Source: Trachelipus rathkii (Eukaryota; Arthropoda; Malacostraca; Isopoda; Trachelipodidae). Taken from it: a stretch of DNA of 12,924 bases. The stretch covers positions 22,501 through 35,424 of the forward strand of contig JABUQX010002787.1 of the NCBI GenBank assembly GCA_015478945.1. The letters run 5' to 3'. A model generated the notes under the pieces. The model was not told where the DNA came from. It saw nothing but the letters and a program-made list of their open reading frames with translations, and searched no databases. The position numbers were made by a program, and so were the translations under genes. Positions 1 through 7,612 of the stretch are shown here, in pieces. Position 1 is the stretch's first letter. Every line of letters begins with the position of its first letter.

Positions 1-264
1 ACCTTGGTGTTCTGCGGTGCGCAAAATTTCGGTGCTCGGCCAACCCCCACATCACACCAATCGTTTATTAATTTTATCATTATTGTAACAAAAATTTGAT
101 TTTATTTTTAAATGATAAAAAATAATTATTTTATCAGATTTTTTTGCACTGCCTTCAAATCTAATTATTATTATCTGCACAAACTCATTTTTCTCTACAA
201 TAACTTCTTCAAGAAACTTTTTTTTTCAAACAAGATGAAAAAAAATCTTCTAAATTTGTTTCAG
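1..264. other. Unassigned AT-rich DNA at the window edge
   Basis: No gene is visible. The first ~50 bases are less AT-rich than the rest and contain GTGCTCGGCCAAC at 32-44. This 13-mer recurs in the same orientation at 3115-3127, so the edge may be the end of a dispersed repeat. The remainder is simple A/T-rich sequence. The open frame running through it encodes only low-complexity Phe/Tyr/Lys-rich residues and is not credible as a gene. Confidence 0.5.
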
Positions 265-306
<42 letters not shown>

Positions 307-334
307 TCCCTTTCCTTTCCTCCTTCTTTCTCTC

Positions 335-382
<48 letters not shown>

Positions 383-406
383 ATCCGTTTTCTTTTCTTT
401 CCTTCT
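265..406. repeat. (CT)n microsatellite / polypyrimidine tract
   Basis: Two long runs of CT (about 267-299 and 340-378) are separated by an imperfect pyrimidine stretch of C and T only. The whole block is a ~140-bp pyrimidine strand on +. The apparent Ser/Leu-rich (plus) and Arg/Glu-rich (minus) open frames here are translations of the microsatellite, not genes. Homopurine/homopyrimidine mirror tracts of this size can form H-DNA; that is general knowledge and nothing here shows it happens. Confidence 0.95.
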
Positions 407-897
407 GAATTGTTTGCAACTATCTTGGCCAAGTCGTGACCAACAATAAATTATTGTAATTATTATCATTAAAATGGACAGAGTTTATCGATTCCTCCTA
501 AAATAGGATTTAGACTTACCTAATGGTCCTAGTTTGACCTACTTACTTAGACGTAAACTTATCCTTCCTGAAAAATTAGACCTACTGAATTCAATTACAT
601 TAATTTTAGTTAGACCTACTTTCATAGACCTTGTATATTTGGGTCTGATGACCTTTAACTACCTAAAATGTTGGGGAGATGCTCTCATCTCTTTCGCCTT
701 TCATAAACTATTCATATTTTAGTATGTGTAGGATGAATCAGAACTCTAAATTCATTTGAGTCTTTGAAAAAAAAAAAAAATATCTAGCTTGCGTATTTTA
801 TTGTTATATTTGTAGCATATTTTCAATAGATATAATGTAATAATAATATTATAATATAATAATAAAATAATAATAAAATAATTCAAATAGTCTTTAA
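407..897. other. Non-coding AT-rich stretch before the hAT element
   Basis: I see no gene. Between ~505 and 640 the motif TTAGACCTACT occurs at 576-586 and 610-620, with looser relatives near 509 and 531, which suggests a short degenerate local repeat. A poly-A run lies at ~766-780. A (TAA)/(TA)-rich block spans ~838-880, ending just before the hAT left end. The short open frame at 534-722 has no recognisable domain. Confidence 0.5.
890..897 (+). repeat. Left target-site duplication of the hAT element
   Basis: The octamer GTCTTTAA directly abuts the left terminus (TAGAGTGTAGCG, from 898). Its partner GTCTTTAT abuts the right terminus at 2254-2261. Seven of eight bases match. hAT transposases are known to create 8-bp duplications, so this pair fixes the element's boundaries. 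Confidence 0.8.
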
Positions 898-1020
898 TAG
901 AGTGTAGCGGATGTGATTTTTCAACTATCGCGGATGCGGATCATTAATTGACTAATCCCGCGGATTGCGGATGCGATAGCGATAGTAATTTTTAGAGTTT
1001 TAGCAGAAAACTTCATATTA

Positions 1021-1133
1021 TATAATAATATATATATATATATATATAATATATAATATATATAATTATATATATTTATATATATATTATAATATATTAA
1101 ATATAAATATATATATAATATATATATATATAT
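1021..1133. repeat. (TA)n / AT-rich microsatellite inside the hAT element
   Basis: About 110 bp of almost pure A and T, mostly TATATA with AATATA interruptions, lies between the left subterminal repeats and the transposase relic. The Ile/Tyr-rich frame read through it is an artefact. Confidence 0.9.
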
Positions 1134-1228
1134 AACCCGTAGTAAGTGCAGGACGCTTGGACACAACTCTTTTGCACCCCACCACTTTTCCAACTCCACA
1201 ATTTGAAAAAGGGTTATATATTAATGCT

Positions 1229-1638
1229 TCAACCTAACTTTCTCACACAACATTCAAAACAAAAGCTTCTGAAGCCTTCAGGGGAGAGTTGCTTTTTATC
1301 TCGTCGTAAATGAAGATCTGCGACCATGAAAGACCGCTCACTAAATACACTTGTGGAAGGGCATGATATGACGAGTTCTGCAAAGATGTGGAAAACTTTT
1401 ACAATTATCAATTCACAAAGACGAGTGGATATTTATTGATTCCAAATTTTTCTCTTTTGATTTCTTCGATCAAGATAAGAGTGTTTTTTGCACCTCTGAA
1501 CAAGCTCTTGAAATCGCTGCTAAAAGCGAAAAAAACGTTCATGGATTCAGCAATGATCGTAACAGGATGGTAATTGCGTGTCTTGTTGTGGATCTTTGCT
1601 TTTATTGGCTGGATATTCGCCTTTACAGCATTCATCAA
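1229..1638 (-). pseudogene. hAT transposase relic, C-terminal dimerisation region, frameshifted
   Basis: Reading from 1638 down to 1229, two overlapping frames together cover the end of a hAT transposase. The downstream frame (1411 to 1229) contains SCPSTSVFSERSF, then LSPEGFRSFCF about 16 residues later. This is the layout of the hAT C-terminal dimerisation domain, whose usual form is C-P-(A/S)-T-S-V-x-S-E-R-x-F followed by (R/N)-x-L-S-P-E. The upstream frame (1638 to 1408), which ends INKYPLVFVN before a stop, could be the segment before that domain but is not diagnostic on its own. A shift of frame at ~1408-1411 separates the two. The N-terminal BED finger and the catalytic core are absent; a (TA)n block replaces the DNA where they should lie (1790-2137). 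It is a dead remnant inside the 898-2253 element. Confidence 0.7.
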
Positions 1639-1789
1639 TAGGCATCTTAAATTAGTTTTAAACTCTATACCGTGTTCAAGAAATATTTTTATCTAGGTTA
1701 GAAAAGTTGTATTGTACTGGTCTCGTTGCAGTTTGAAATCTATTATCTATCTCACTGAGTGCTGTGTCATCCTTGAAAGTCCCTTGCTT

Positions 1790-2074
1790 TAATATATATA
1801 TAAATATATATAATAAATTAATATATTATATATATAATATATTTATATTATAATATAATATAATATTAATAAAAATATATAATTTTTATTATATATAATA
1901 ATATATTTATATCTTATATATATATATCTAATAATATATATATATTATATATATATATAACATTATATATATTATATATATATCTATATTAATATATATA
2001 TATATTATAATATATTATATATATATATATATATATTATATAAATAATATATTATAAATATATATAATTTAATA

Positions 2075-2107
<33 letters not shown>

Positions 2108-2137
2108 ATATATAATATATAATATAATATAATATAA
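1790..2137. repeat. Long (TA)n / AT-only block inside the hAT element
   Basis: Nearly 350 bp consist almost entirely of A and T, with TATATA runs broken by AAT and TTA. It lies between the transposase relic and the right subterminal repeats. Such blocks are prone to slippage and to wrong copy number in assemblies, so the element's true length is uncertain. Confidence 0.95.
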
Positions 2138-2253
2138 GGTAGGCACACTTTTCTCATAATTCATAGATGATACATCGCATCCGCAAAACATTATGCGATC
2201 GGTTGCGGATCCCGGATGTGAAATTGATTGCGGATGGTATCGCTACAACTCTA

Positions 2254-2261
2254 GTCTTTAT
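2254..2261 (+). repeat. Right target-site duplication of the hAT element
   Basis: GTCTTTAT follows the right terminus immediately and matches GTCTTTAA at 890-897 at seven of eight positions. Confidence 0.8.
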
Positions 2262-3240
2262 TACTTCGCAACACCTTTGCCTTTTCAACGAACTTGCTGG
2301 AAATGTCGCATAATGTTTATTTAAGAAAAGTGTAATAAACCACGAGCTCCACAAAACAATATTTAAAGCAGCAAAATCCAATTTTTATGCATTTTCTTTG
2401 ATAACGATAGTAAAAAAACGCAGTCAATTTTGATGAAACTTCTCAAGATTTAATGATAAAGATAGTAACGTAAAAGAAAAAAAAAAAAAATTCTTGCATA
2501 ATAAAATTCTTAATGAATGTAAAATAAATTTATTAAAACTACAAAAAATATTTTTGCAAATTCTCTTTTTCAAACTTTTTTATTATAAATATTATCATGT
2601 GTTGAAGCAATATTTAATTATGTTTAACTACCACTCTCGGGTCGGGGGAATAAATGCGAGTTCCTATGGATTTTAACTTAATTTCTAAAAAAATTTGAAT
2701 ATCTCAATTTAACGGATTTTGCGGGTTAAAAATTTTTTTAGGCTGGCAGTTTTCCGGTGTTTTTCATTACGATTTTCCTTAATTAACTTTTTTTTTGACA
2801 TTTTCGTTGTTTTATTGATATAGGCGAAAAGCGTTAGTATACTAACCTCTGCTTACAATATTATTAAAAGTTATTTTATTTCATTATAATATAACAATAA
2901 TATCTCATTTAAAAGTAAATTTAATAGTTAGTGTAATAATGAAAATTTTAGTTTATATTAATATATAATTTTAAATTTTATAATAATTATTTATAAAAAT
3001 TAAATTGTTATTAAATATGTAAAATTTTTCCAAATTTAAATATATAAGAGAAAATTGCATTAACTTATGATTCTACATACACTAAGACAATTTTATGCTT
3101 TACGCATAATTCCAGTGCTCGGCCAACACTTTATAAGTAATAAGATAACGCTATTTCTCATTTATGAAATGCCAGTTTTATTTATTTATTTTATTTTAAT
3201 TTATTTTGGCGGGGCATTTAAATAAAAATCGCGATAGTTA
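2262..3240. other. Non-coding AT-rich stretch
   Basis: No gene, RNA gene or clear repeat array is visible. There is a poly-A run at ~2478-2491. A slightly more GC-balanced patch around 2635-2665 has no recognisable structure. A second copy of GTGCTCGGCCAAC is at 3115-3127. The short frame at 2494-2676 is Phe/Lys/Leu-rich, as expected by chance in AT-rich DNA. Confidence 0.5.
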
Positions 3241-3245
3241 ATTAA

Positions 3246-3306
3246 AATAAGAAGAGGAGGAAGAAGAAGAAGAAGAAAAAAAAAAGAAAAAGAAGAGGAA
3301 AAAAAA
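3246..3306 (+). repeat. Purine-only (GAA/GGA) tract
   Basis: About 60 bases contain only A and G, built from AAGAAG and GAGGA units with A-runs. It is simple sequence that may be replication-prone, with no coding signal. Confidence 0.85.
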
Positions 3307-3326
3307 TTTATAAAGAAATTTCCTTA

Positions 3327-3420
3327 ATAATAATAATAATGTTGATGATGATATATTGCCAGCTTTTTTATCATCCGTGAATTTTTTATGTATTTAGGGT
3401 GTGACTCGATCCTAAGAAAA
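3327..3420 (+). repeat. Copy 1 of a duplicated ~90-bp segment headed by (TAA)n
   Basis: The segment begins with a short TAATAATAAT run and continues ATTGCCAGC, a T-run, ATCATCCGTGAAT, ATG, TTTAGGGTG, GACTC and ATCCTAA. The same order of words recurs 244 bp downstream (3571-3662), starting with a much longer (TAA)n run. Both copies are in the same orientation. Confidence 0.8.
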
Positions 3421-3497
3421 GCAAAATGTATATCTGCTACGTATAATAATAATATACTAATAATAACGAAAAACACATATGTAAAGCAAATATTAGG

Positions 3498-3521
3498 GAT
3501 AATAATAATAATAATAATAAC

Positions 3522-3592
<71 letters not shown>

Positions 3593-3593
3593 T
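3498..3593 (+). repeat. (TAA)n microsatellite
   Basis: About 30 near-perfect TAA units, with one CAA interruption near 3521, form one continuous trinucleotide run. The Ile- and Leu-homopolymer frames on the two strands arise from this repeat and are not genes. Confidence 0.95.
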
Positions 3594-3662
3594 GAAATAT
3601 TGCCAGCTCTTTCATCATCCTTGAATTTATTATGCATATAGGGTGGGACTCTATCTTAAAAA
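3571..3662 (+). repeat. Copy 2 of the duplicated ~90-bp segment
   Basis: After the (TAA)n run it reads GATGAAATATTGCCAGC, then TTTCATCATCCTTGAAT, TTATGCATATAGGGTGG, GACTC and ATCTTAAAA. It is clearly alignable with copy 1 (3327-3420) with scattered substitutions. The duplication unit therefore includes the microsatellite seed plus ~85 bp of unique-looking DNA. Confidence 0.8.
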
Positions 3663-3799
3663 TAAAATCAAATATTATTCAAGATATCTTGAAATATAAT
3701 TATCTCGAACATATCAAAAATATATAAAATAACTGGTTTAATTTTACATTGTGCAGTATCCAGTAATACAGTTTGATATTTTCCCACAATAATTTAAAC

Positions 3800-3888
3800 G
3801 ATATATTATTATATATAGGTATATACTATATCATATATTATATATATATATTATATATATATATATATATTATATATATATATATATT
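3800..3888. repeat. (TA)n microsatellite
   Basis: About 90 bp of mostly TATATA repeats, ending just before a short mixed-composition stretch. The Tyr/Ile-rich frame across it is an artefact. Confidence 0.9.
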
Positions 3889-4489
3889 TCACTACGGCCG
3901 TTATTTTTCTTTTTCTGTAATGCTTGTGGAACCGACGTTGATCGATTCTTGCACAATTTTAGAAATATTGCATAAGCCTTATAATAATCTTGTTTAGACG
4001 CAACTTTTTGCTGTCAGCAGATCTTTGTTCAAAAGACGAGTGTAAACAATATATCTCTTCTTTAAAACGGTTTCAATCATTATTTAACTTGTTACTTTTT
4101 CGTCCTCGTATAATTAAATATTTTCAAATGACACTGATTAATTATCATTCAAAATTGTTTTTTCGATTAATTAAATGAATTCAAGTTATGCGTTTGAAGA
4201 ATATTCGGCATCTTAAAATAGTGCTAGTTGGAAACTCACTTTGATTTTTAAACATAATTTCCTAAATATTCCTTCAGAAAAATCTTTCACGTAACTAATA
4301 GCTATTCTCTTTCTTGCAACAGTGGTGAGTCATTGTCAACTTATACTTACAGCAAGTGATAAACATTTTCGTCCAATATTTTCGTATATTTTTAAATAGA
4401 AATTGGTTTTTAAGTATGTATGTATGTATTATTAACTAAATTGTGCTTTTTATTTATTATTAAGAGTGAATAATATTTCGATTATAACA
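3889..4489. other. Non-coding stretch before the satellite array
   Basis: I see no gene. Two open frames (3773-3997 and 3990-4178) overlap slightly but show no domain, and the first begins in a (TA)n repeat. The sequence has no obvious match to the satellite monomers downstream. A very diverged monomer around 4230-4300 cannot be excluded by eye. Confidence 0.45.
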
Positions 4490-6597
4490 TAGAACGAGGA
4501 TTTAGTAATTATCTTCTAACTATAATACTACGGGATTAGGAACATTATCTAGAAATTAAGTCATAAAGCAAGTCCCTGGATAATAAGAAAAGTATAACTA
4601 TATCTTATTAGTGATGTGGAGTCGATTTATTTTATGGACTTAATTAGGTTCAGAAAATGTTAAAAAATGAGGTTATTTTTTTTTTTTTTTTTTTAGAAAA
4701 ATTGAATTATAAGAAGCTTTAATTTATAACTCTTTTTTATACCTATGTCACCTACGGTGGATTTAAAGTTTATTATAATTTGTTTTTTAGTATTTTTAAA
4801 CCATCTATCTAAAAATAAAATACAATATCTGGATGTGGGGTATTAAAAAACATTGACCAATTAAACTGGTAAAAAATTTAAAAAATAATGCCATCTTTCA
4901 AAAAATCTCTGATTAATATCAATCAGTATTGTAATGCGTACTTAATAACTTTGATATACTATATCAGTGGTTATTAGAATTATTTCACAGTTTTGTTGAG
5001 TTTTATAAGACATCTCCCATATATAGAGAGCAACATATTTACCTGAAGTAGGCGGCTCATTTTAGAAGACAATAATTACAGGTCACTTAAATGTTAGAGA
5101 TTGAGAAAAAAATTCGAATTGTATTGAATTAAAGCGACATGATTTGTAATTCTTGAATCCTAACCTACGGTTGGGAATTTATTTAGACATTTGTTTCTGA
5201 AAGACTAGTAGCCGAGTACGGGACAGCGAACATCAATATTGAGTGGGATCGATTATATTAAGGCATAATTAGTCGTAAGATTAAAAATAATAGAGATTTT
5301 TTTTTGAAAAATCTTAAAAAAAGAAGCTTATTTTAACTCTTTTACCTTTGCACCAACGGTGAGTAATTTATATATATTGTTTTTATAAAACATTCCTAAC
5401 AGGAGAACACATAACTGTGTGCGGTTAAAAACATATACCAAATATTAGATCGTCATAAAGATTAAACAATAATGCATTCTTTTCGAAAATTATTAAGCAT
5501 AAAGATGTAGCTCTATAACTTGGTAACGTACGTGGGTTTGGGAAAAAAAAATTTTTAAAAATTTTTTACCTTTTTTGTTTTAAGCACTCACTTTTATTCT
5601 ATATAATATATTATGTAAGATAAGCAACATAATATAGGATGTATATAGGTCCGTGAGGGCTTATATCTATTTAAAAGACCAATTTAAGTCGTTTAAAAAT
5701 TGCGATTGTTAAAAAATAGAAATTTTTAATAATTAAGATAAAATTGTAAATTTGCAACTTTAATGTAACTCGAATGGTTTCCTAAAACTTAGTTAGAATT
5801 ATATTTCATATAACACGTCTAAATAAGAGAGCCAACAATACTCTTGATATGACCGTTCGAATTTTATGCACACCTTAATATGGTTCGCTAAAATCGATTC
5901 ACATATTTTAGTTTATTTTTTTGGAAAATTTAAATTTGATGAAGCCTTTAATTTACTCTTATGTAACCTTTGGCACCTACTGTTATTTTTAATTATTTGA
6001 TATGTAGTAATTTAGATAAAGTTCTTAAGCAAGAAAGACAGTCATATCTGATGTGGCCGTTTATTAAAAACATAGACCAATATTGGATAGTCAAAAATGT
6101 AGAAAAATCTTTTAAGTGAATTGCGATTGCTTGTGAAGCGGAAAGATTTTAGCTATTATACCTGGCTACGAATAGATGGTTGGGCAATAATTTTTATTTT
6201 GATCTGCATAAAGGAAATACCATGTAAGAGAGTCCAACAATACTGGATGTAGGCCTAGCTCATTTATAAAATACACCTGTGCTTAAGTCGTTAAAAGTTA
6301 AGTGAGAAAAAAATTCGGAAATATTGAAAAAGGAAAAGATCGACTAATGTCCCCTCTAACTTAAACCTACGTTTGGCATTGATTTAGAAATTTATTTCAT
6401 AAAGAATCCTATTAAGAAAGCTAGCATATCTTGATGTGGGCCGTTTAATTTTAATGACCATAATTAGGTCCGCGAAGAATGTATTTAAAAATAATGCAGT
6501 TTTTTGTTGAAAAATTTGATTAATGAGAAGATTTAACTCTTTTACCTTGGCACCTACGGGTTTGTAAAGTTATTTATATTTTTGTTTTTATCAATAG
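4490..6597 (+). repeat. Satellite array, left block: ~200-bp monomers in ~590-bp trimers
   Basis: A box near CATATCTGGATGTGGGCCG recurs with its core at about 4600, 4824, 5033, 5231, 5410, 5628, 5836, 6043, 6239 and 6425, so spacing is 179-224 bp. Three monomer types alternate as C, A, B. Type A begins ACTCTTTTACCTTTGCACC and later carries AACATAGACCAATATTAGA. Type B begins near TATAACTTGGTACGTACG and has CATCTCCATGTAAGAGAGCC. Type C begins near TGTAACTTAAACCTACGG and has TTATGGACCATAATTAGG. All three share the ACCTACGGTTTGGAAATT-like start and the later box, so they descend from one monomer. Each trimer is ~590 bp. Copies differ by many substitutions and one-base indels. No coding potential is seen. 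Confidence 0.88.
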
Positions 6598-6661
6598 GTT
6601 ATTCTGCCCTACAACTAATGAAAAAACAGACCAACATCACTTGTCTGAACAAACACGGTAA

Positions 6662-6862
6662 ACTAATTCTATAAACAAAAACCTGAAACCAAAACCAAAT
6701 GTCTGGACACATGACATCACAAAAGAAATAACACGTATAAAAACAGATAAATACCTGCCAATTCCTACTGATAAAAGTATCATTTCGATACTTCAAAGAT
6801 CCCAAACAAGCTATAATGTAACGCCTCTTATAAACTGCGTTCACCGTACTGTGGGTCTAACA
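6662..6862 (+). pseudogene. Unidentified coding-like fragment in the island
   Basis: This is a 67-codon stretch free of stops, ending at TGA 6863-6865, with balanced amino-acid use including Trp, Cys, His and Pro. Such composition is unlike the Lys/Ile/Phe/Asn-rich frames that chance gives elsewhere in the window. The preceding frame (to TAA at 6672-6674) overlaps and may be the same protein before a one-base indel. I do not recognise the family. No start codon or signal is evident, so it is treated as a broken piece of a longer gene. Confidence 0.35.
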
Positions 6863-6944
6863 TGAGAAATCATCCATTACTGACTCCAAGGGAAAATACA
6901 AAAAACTTAGAAAATAACCCAAAAACATAGCACTTTAGGATTAA

Positions 6945-7172
6945 TTAAGAGGATGCACATCTGCAACACCACCACAGCAACATCTGCATGAAGAAAATAA
7001 GATACTACCCATAGACAAGTCACCTAGAAATGATAAGCGCACTCAATTCTACGCCAAAAACACAACACCTCAACACCCTTCGCTTAGATCACGAATCACA
7101 CTCTCTAACCCCATATATCACAGGATTAAACAACCTCCTTCCCTCTCCTGCATTACTTTTACAAACAAATCC
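6945..7172 (+). pseudogene. Second coding-like fragment in the island
   Basis: This 76-codon open stretch ends at TGA 7173-7175 and contains QFYAKNTTPQHPSLRSRI and LSNPIYHRIKQPPSL. It is rich in Pro, Thr, Gln and Ser. It could be the linker of a retroelement ORF or a chance result of the A/C-rich strand. A competing frame (7030-7260) is equally Thr/Pro/His-rich, which shows how the base composition alone produces such residues. Function is unknown. Confidence 0.25.
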
Positions 7173-7339
7173 TGAAATAACATTCAACCATCATATAACA
7201 GCATCTCGTACACCAAACACATCCACACACAAACACACTCCTAACCGAAAACTATTTTAAGAAACAGACCACCAAATAAAGCTATTAAATAAAACATCCA
7301 CCAGAAAATAGTCATTCTAACAATCTTAACCATTCTGTC

Positions 7340-7597
7340 TCAAGATTCCATTCTGTCAATCTCTAGCCAGACTATAGATGCAGACACCACCCAAATTTGC
7401 AACACTATATTTCCTTGCTCATCAAACCATAGATCAAACAATTCTTTAAAAGCTTTTGACTGCAACCAGCTCCTGGAAACTGTCTTATTTCCTACTAGGA
7501 CTGTCACTCTATACTCGTCAGCATCAGAATAATTTATAACAGTATAGTTTTCATATAATTTTAAGGGCATCCTCATGGGAGGACAGGACCCAAACAT
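7340..7597 (-). CDS. Uncertain 85-residue open frame in the island
   Basis: The frame runs from ATG at 7597 to TGA at 7340. The product has ordinary composition and includes YTVINYSDADEYRVTVL and FKELFDLWFDEQGNIVL, with alternating hydrophobic stretches. I do not recognise it. The complementary strand is also largely open (about 7339-7532), so one of the two is a mirror of the other and I cannot tell which was translated. The minus reading looks slightly more protein-like, with acidic and aromatic residues. It lies at the edge of the island, where the satellite resumes. No promoter or partner gene is visible. It may be a fragment of a longer, degenerate gene. Confidence 0.3.
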   Translation of the reverse strand: MFGSCPPMRMPLKLYENYTVINYSDADEYRVTVLVGNKTVSRSWLQSKAFKELFDLWFDEQGNIVLQIWVVSASIVWLEIDRMES

Positions 7598-7612
7598 TAA
7601 TTCTGGGAATGT

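Larger units (their letters stand above)
898..2253 (-). mobile_element. Degenerate hAT-superfamily DNA transposon
   Basis: The left end reads TAGAGTGTAGCGGATGTGA. The right end, on the opposite strand, reads TAGAGTTGTAGCGATACC. These are imperfect terminal inverted repeats of the hAT type (consensus start C/TAGAGTTG), and 8-bp near-identical direct repeats flank them. Just inside both ends are multiple copies of a GCGGATG / TTGCGGAT motif (about 907, 931, 961 on the left and 2178, 2203, 2230 on the right), resembling the subterminal repeats that hAT transposases bind. The interior carries a decayed C-terminal transposase relic on the minus strand (1229-1638). Two (TA)n expansions make up a large part of the remaining length. 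At ~1.36 kb it is too short and broken to be autonomous. The element is assigned the minus strand because of the relic's direction. Confidence 0.8.
6598..7612 (+). mobile_element. Foreign A/C-rich island interrupting the satellite, possible retroelement relic
   Basis: The type A monomer breaks off at ~6598, and the satellite resumes inside a type B monomer near 7605-7680. The DNA between differs from its surroundings: the top strand is rich in A and C and poor in G, especially 6960-7330. Several top-strand frames read like protein rather than satellite: 6591-6671 (contains QLMKKQTNITCLNKHGKL), 6662-6862 (contains KPKPNVWTHDITKEITRI and VTPLINCVHRTVG) and 6945-7172. Changes of frame separate them. 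An A-rich coding strand and serial frameshifts suit a decayed non-LTR retrotransposon, but I recognise no reverse transcriptase, endonuclease or zinc-knuckle motif. I found no terminal repeats, poly-A tail or target duplication. Identity is open. Confidence 0.4.

Noticed and set aside
112..469. Open frames on both strands encoding Ser/Leu-rich and Arg/Glu-rich proteins
   Set aside because: They are translations of the (CT)n microsatellite and neighbouring AT-rich DNA; no domain or non-repetitive content.
921..1199. 92-residue minus-strand frame
   Set aside because: Most of it is Ile/Tyr repeats from the (TA)n block inside the hAT element; the ends are the element's subterminal DNA.
3388..3637. 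Poly-Ile and poly-Leu frames
   Set aside because: Produced by the (TAA)n microsatellite on the two strands.
7030..7260. 76-residue Thr/Pro/His-rich plus frame
   Set aside because: Composition follows from the A/C-rich strand; an overlapping frame is just as plausible, so no gene is called.
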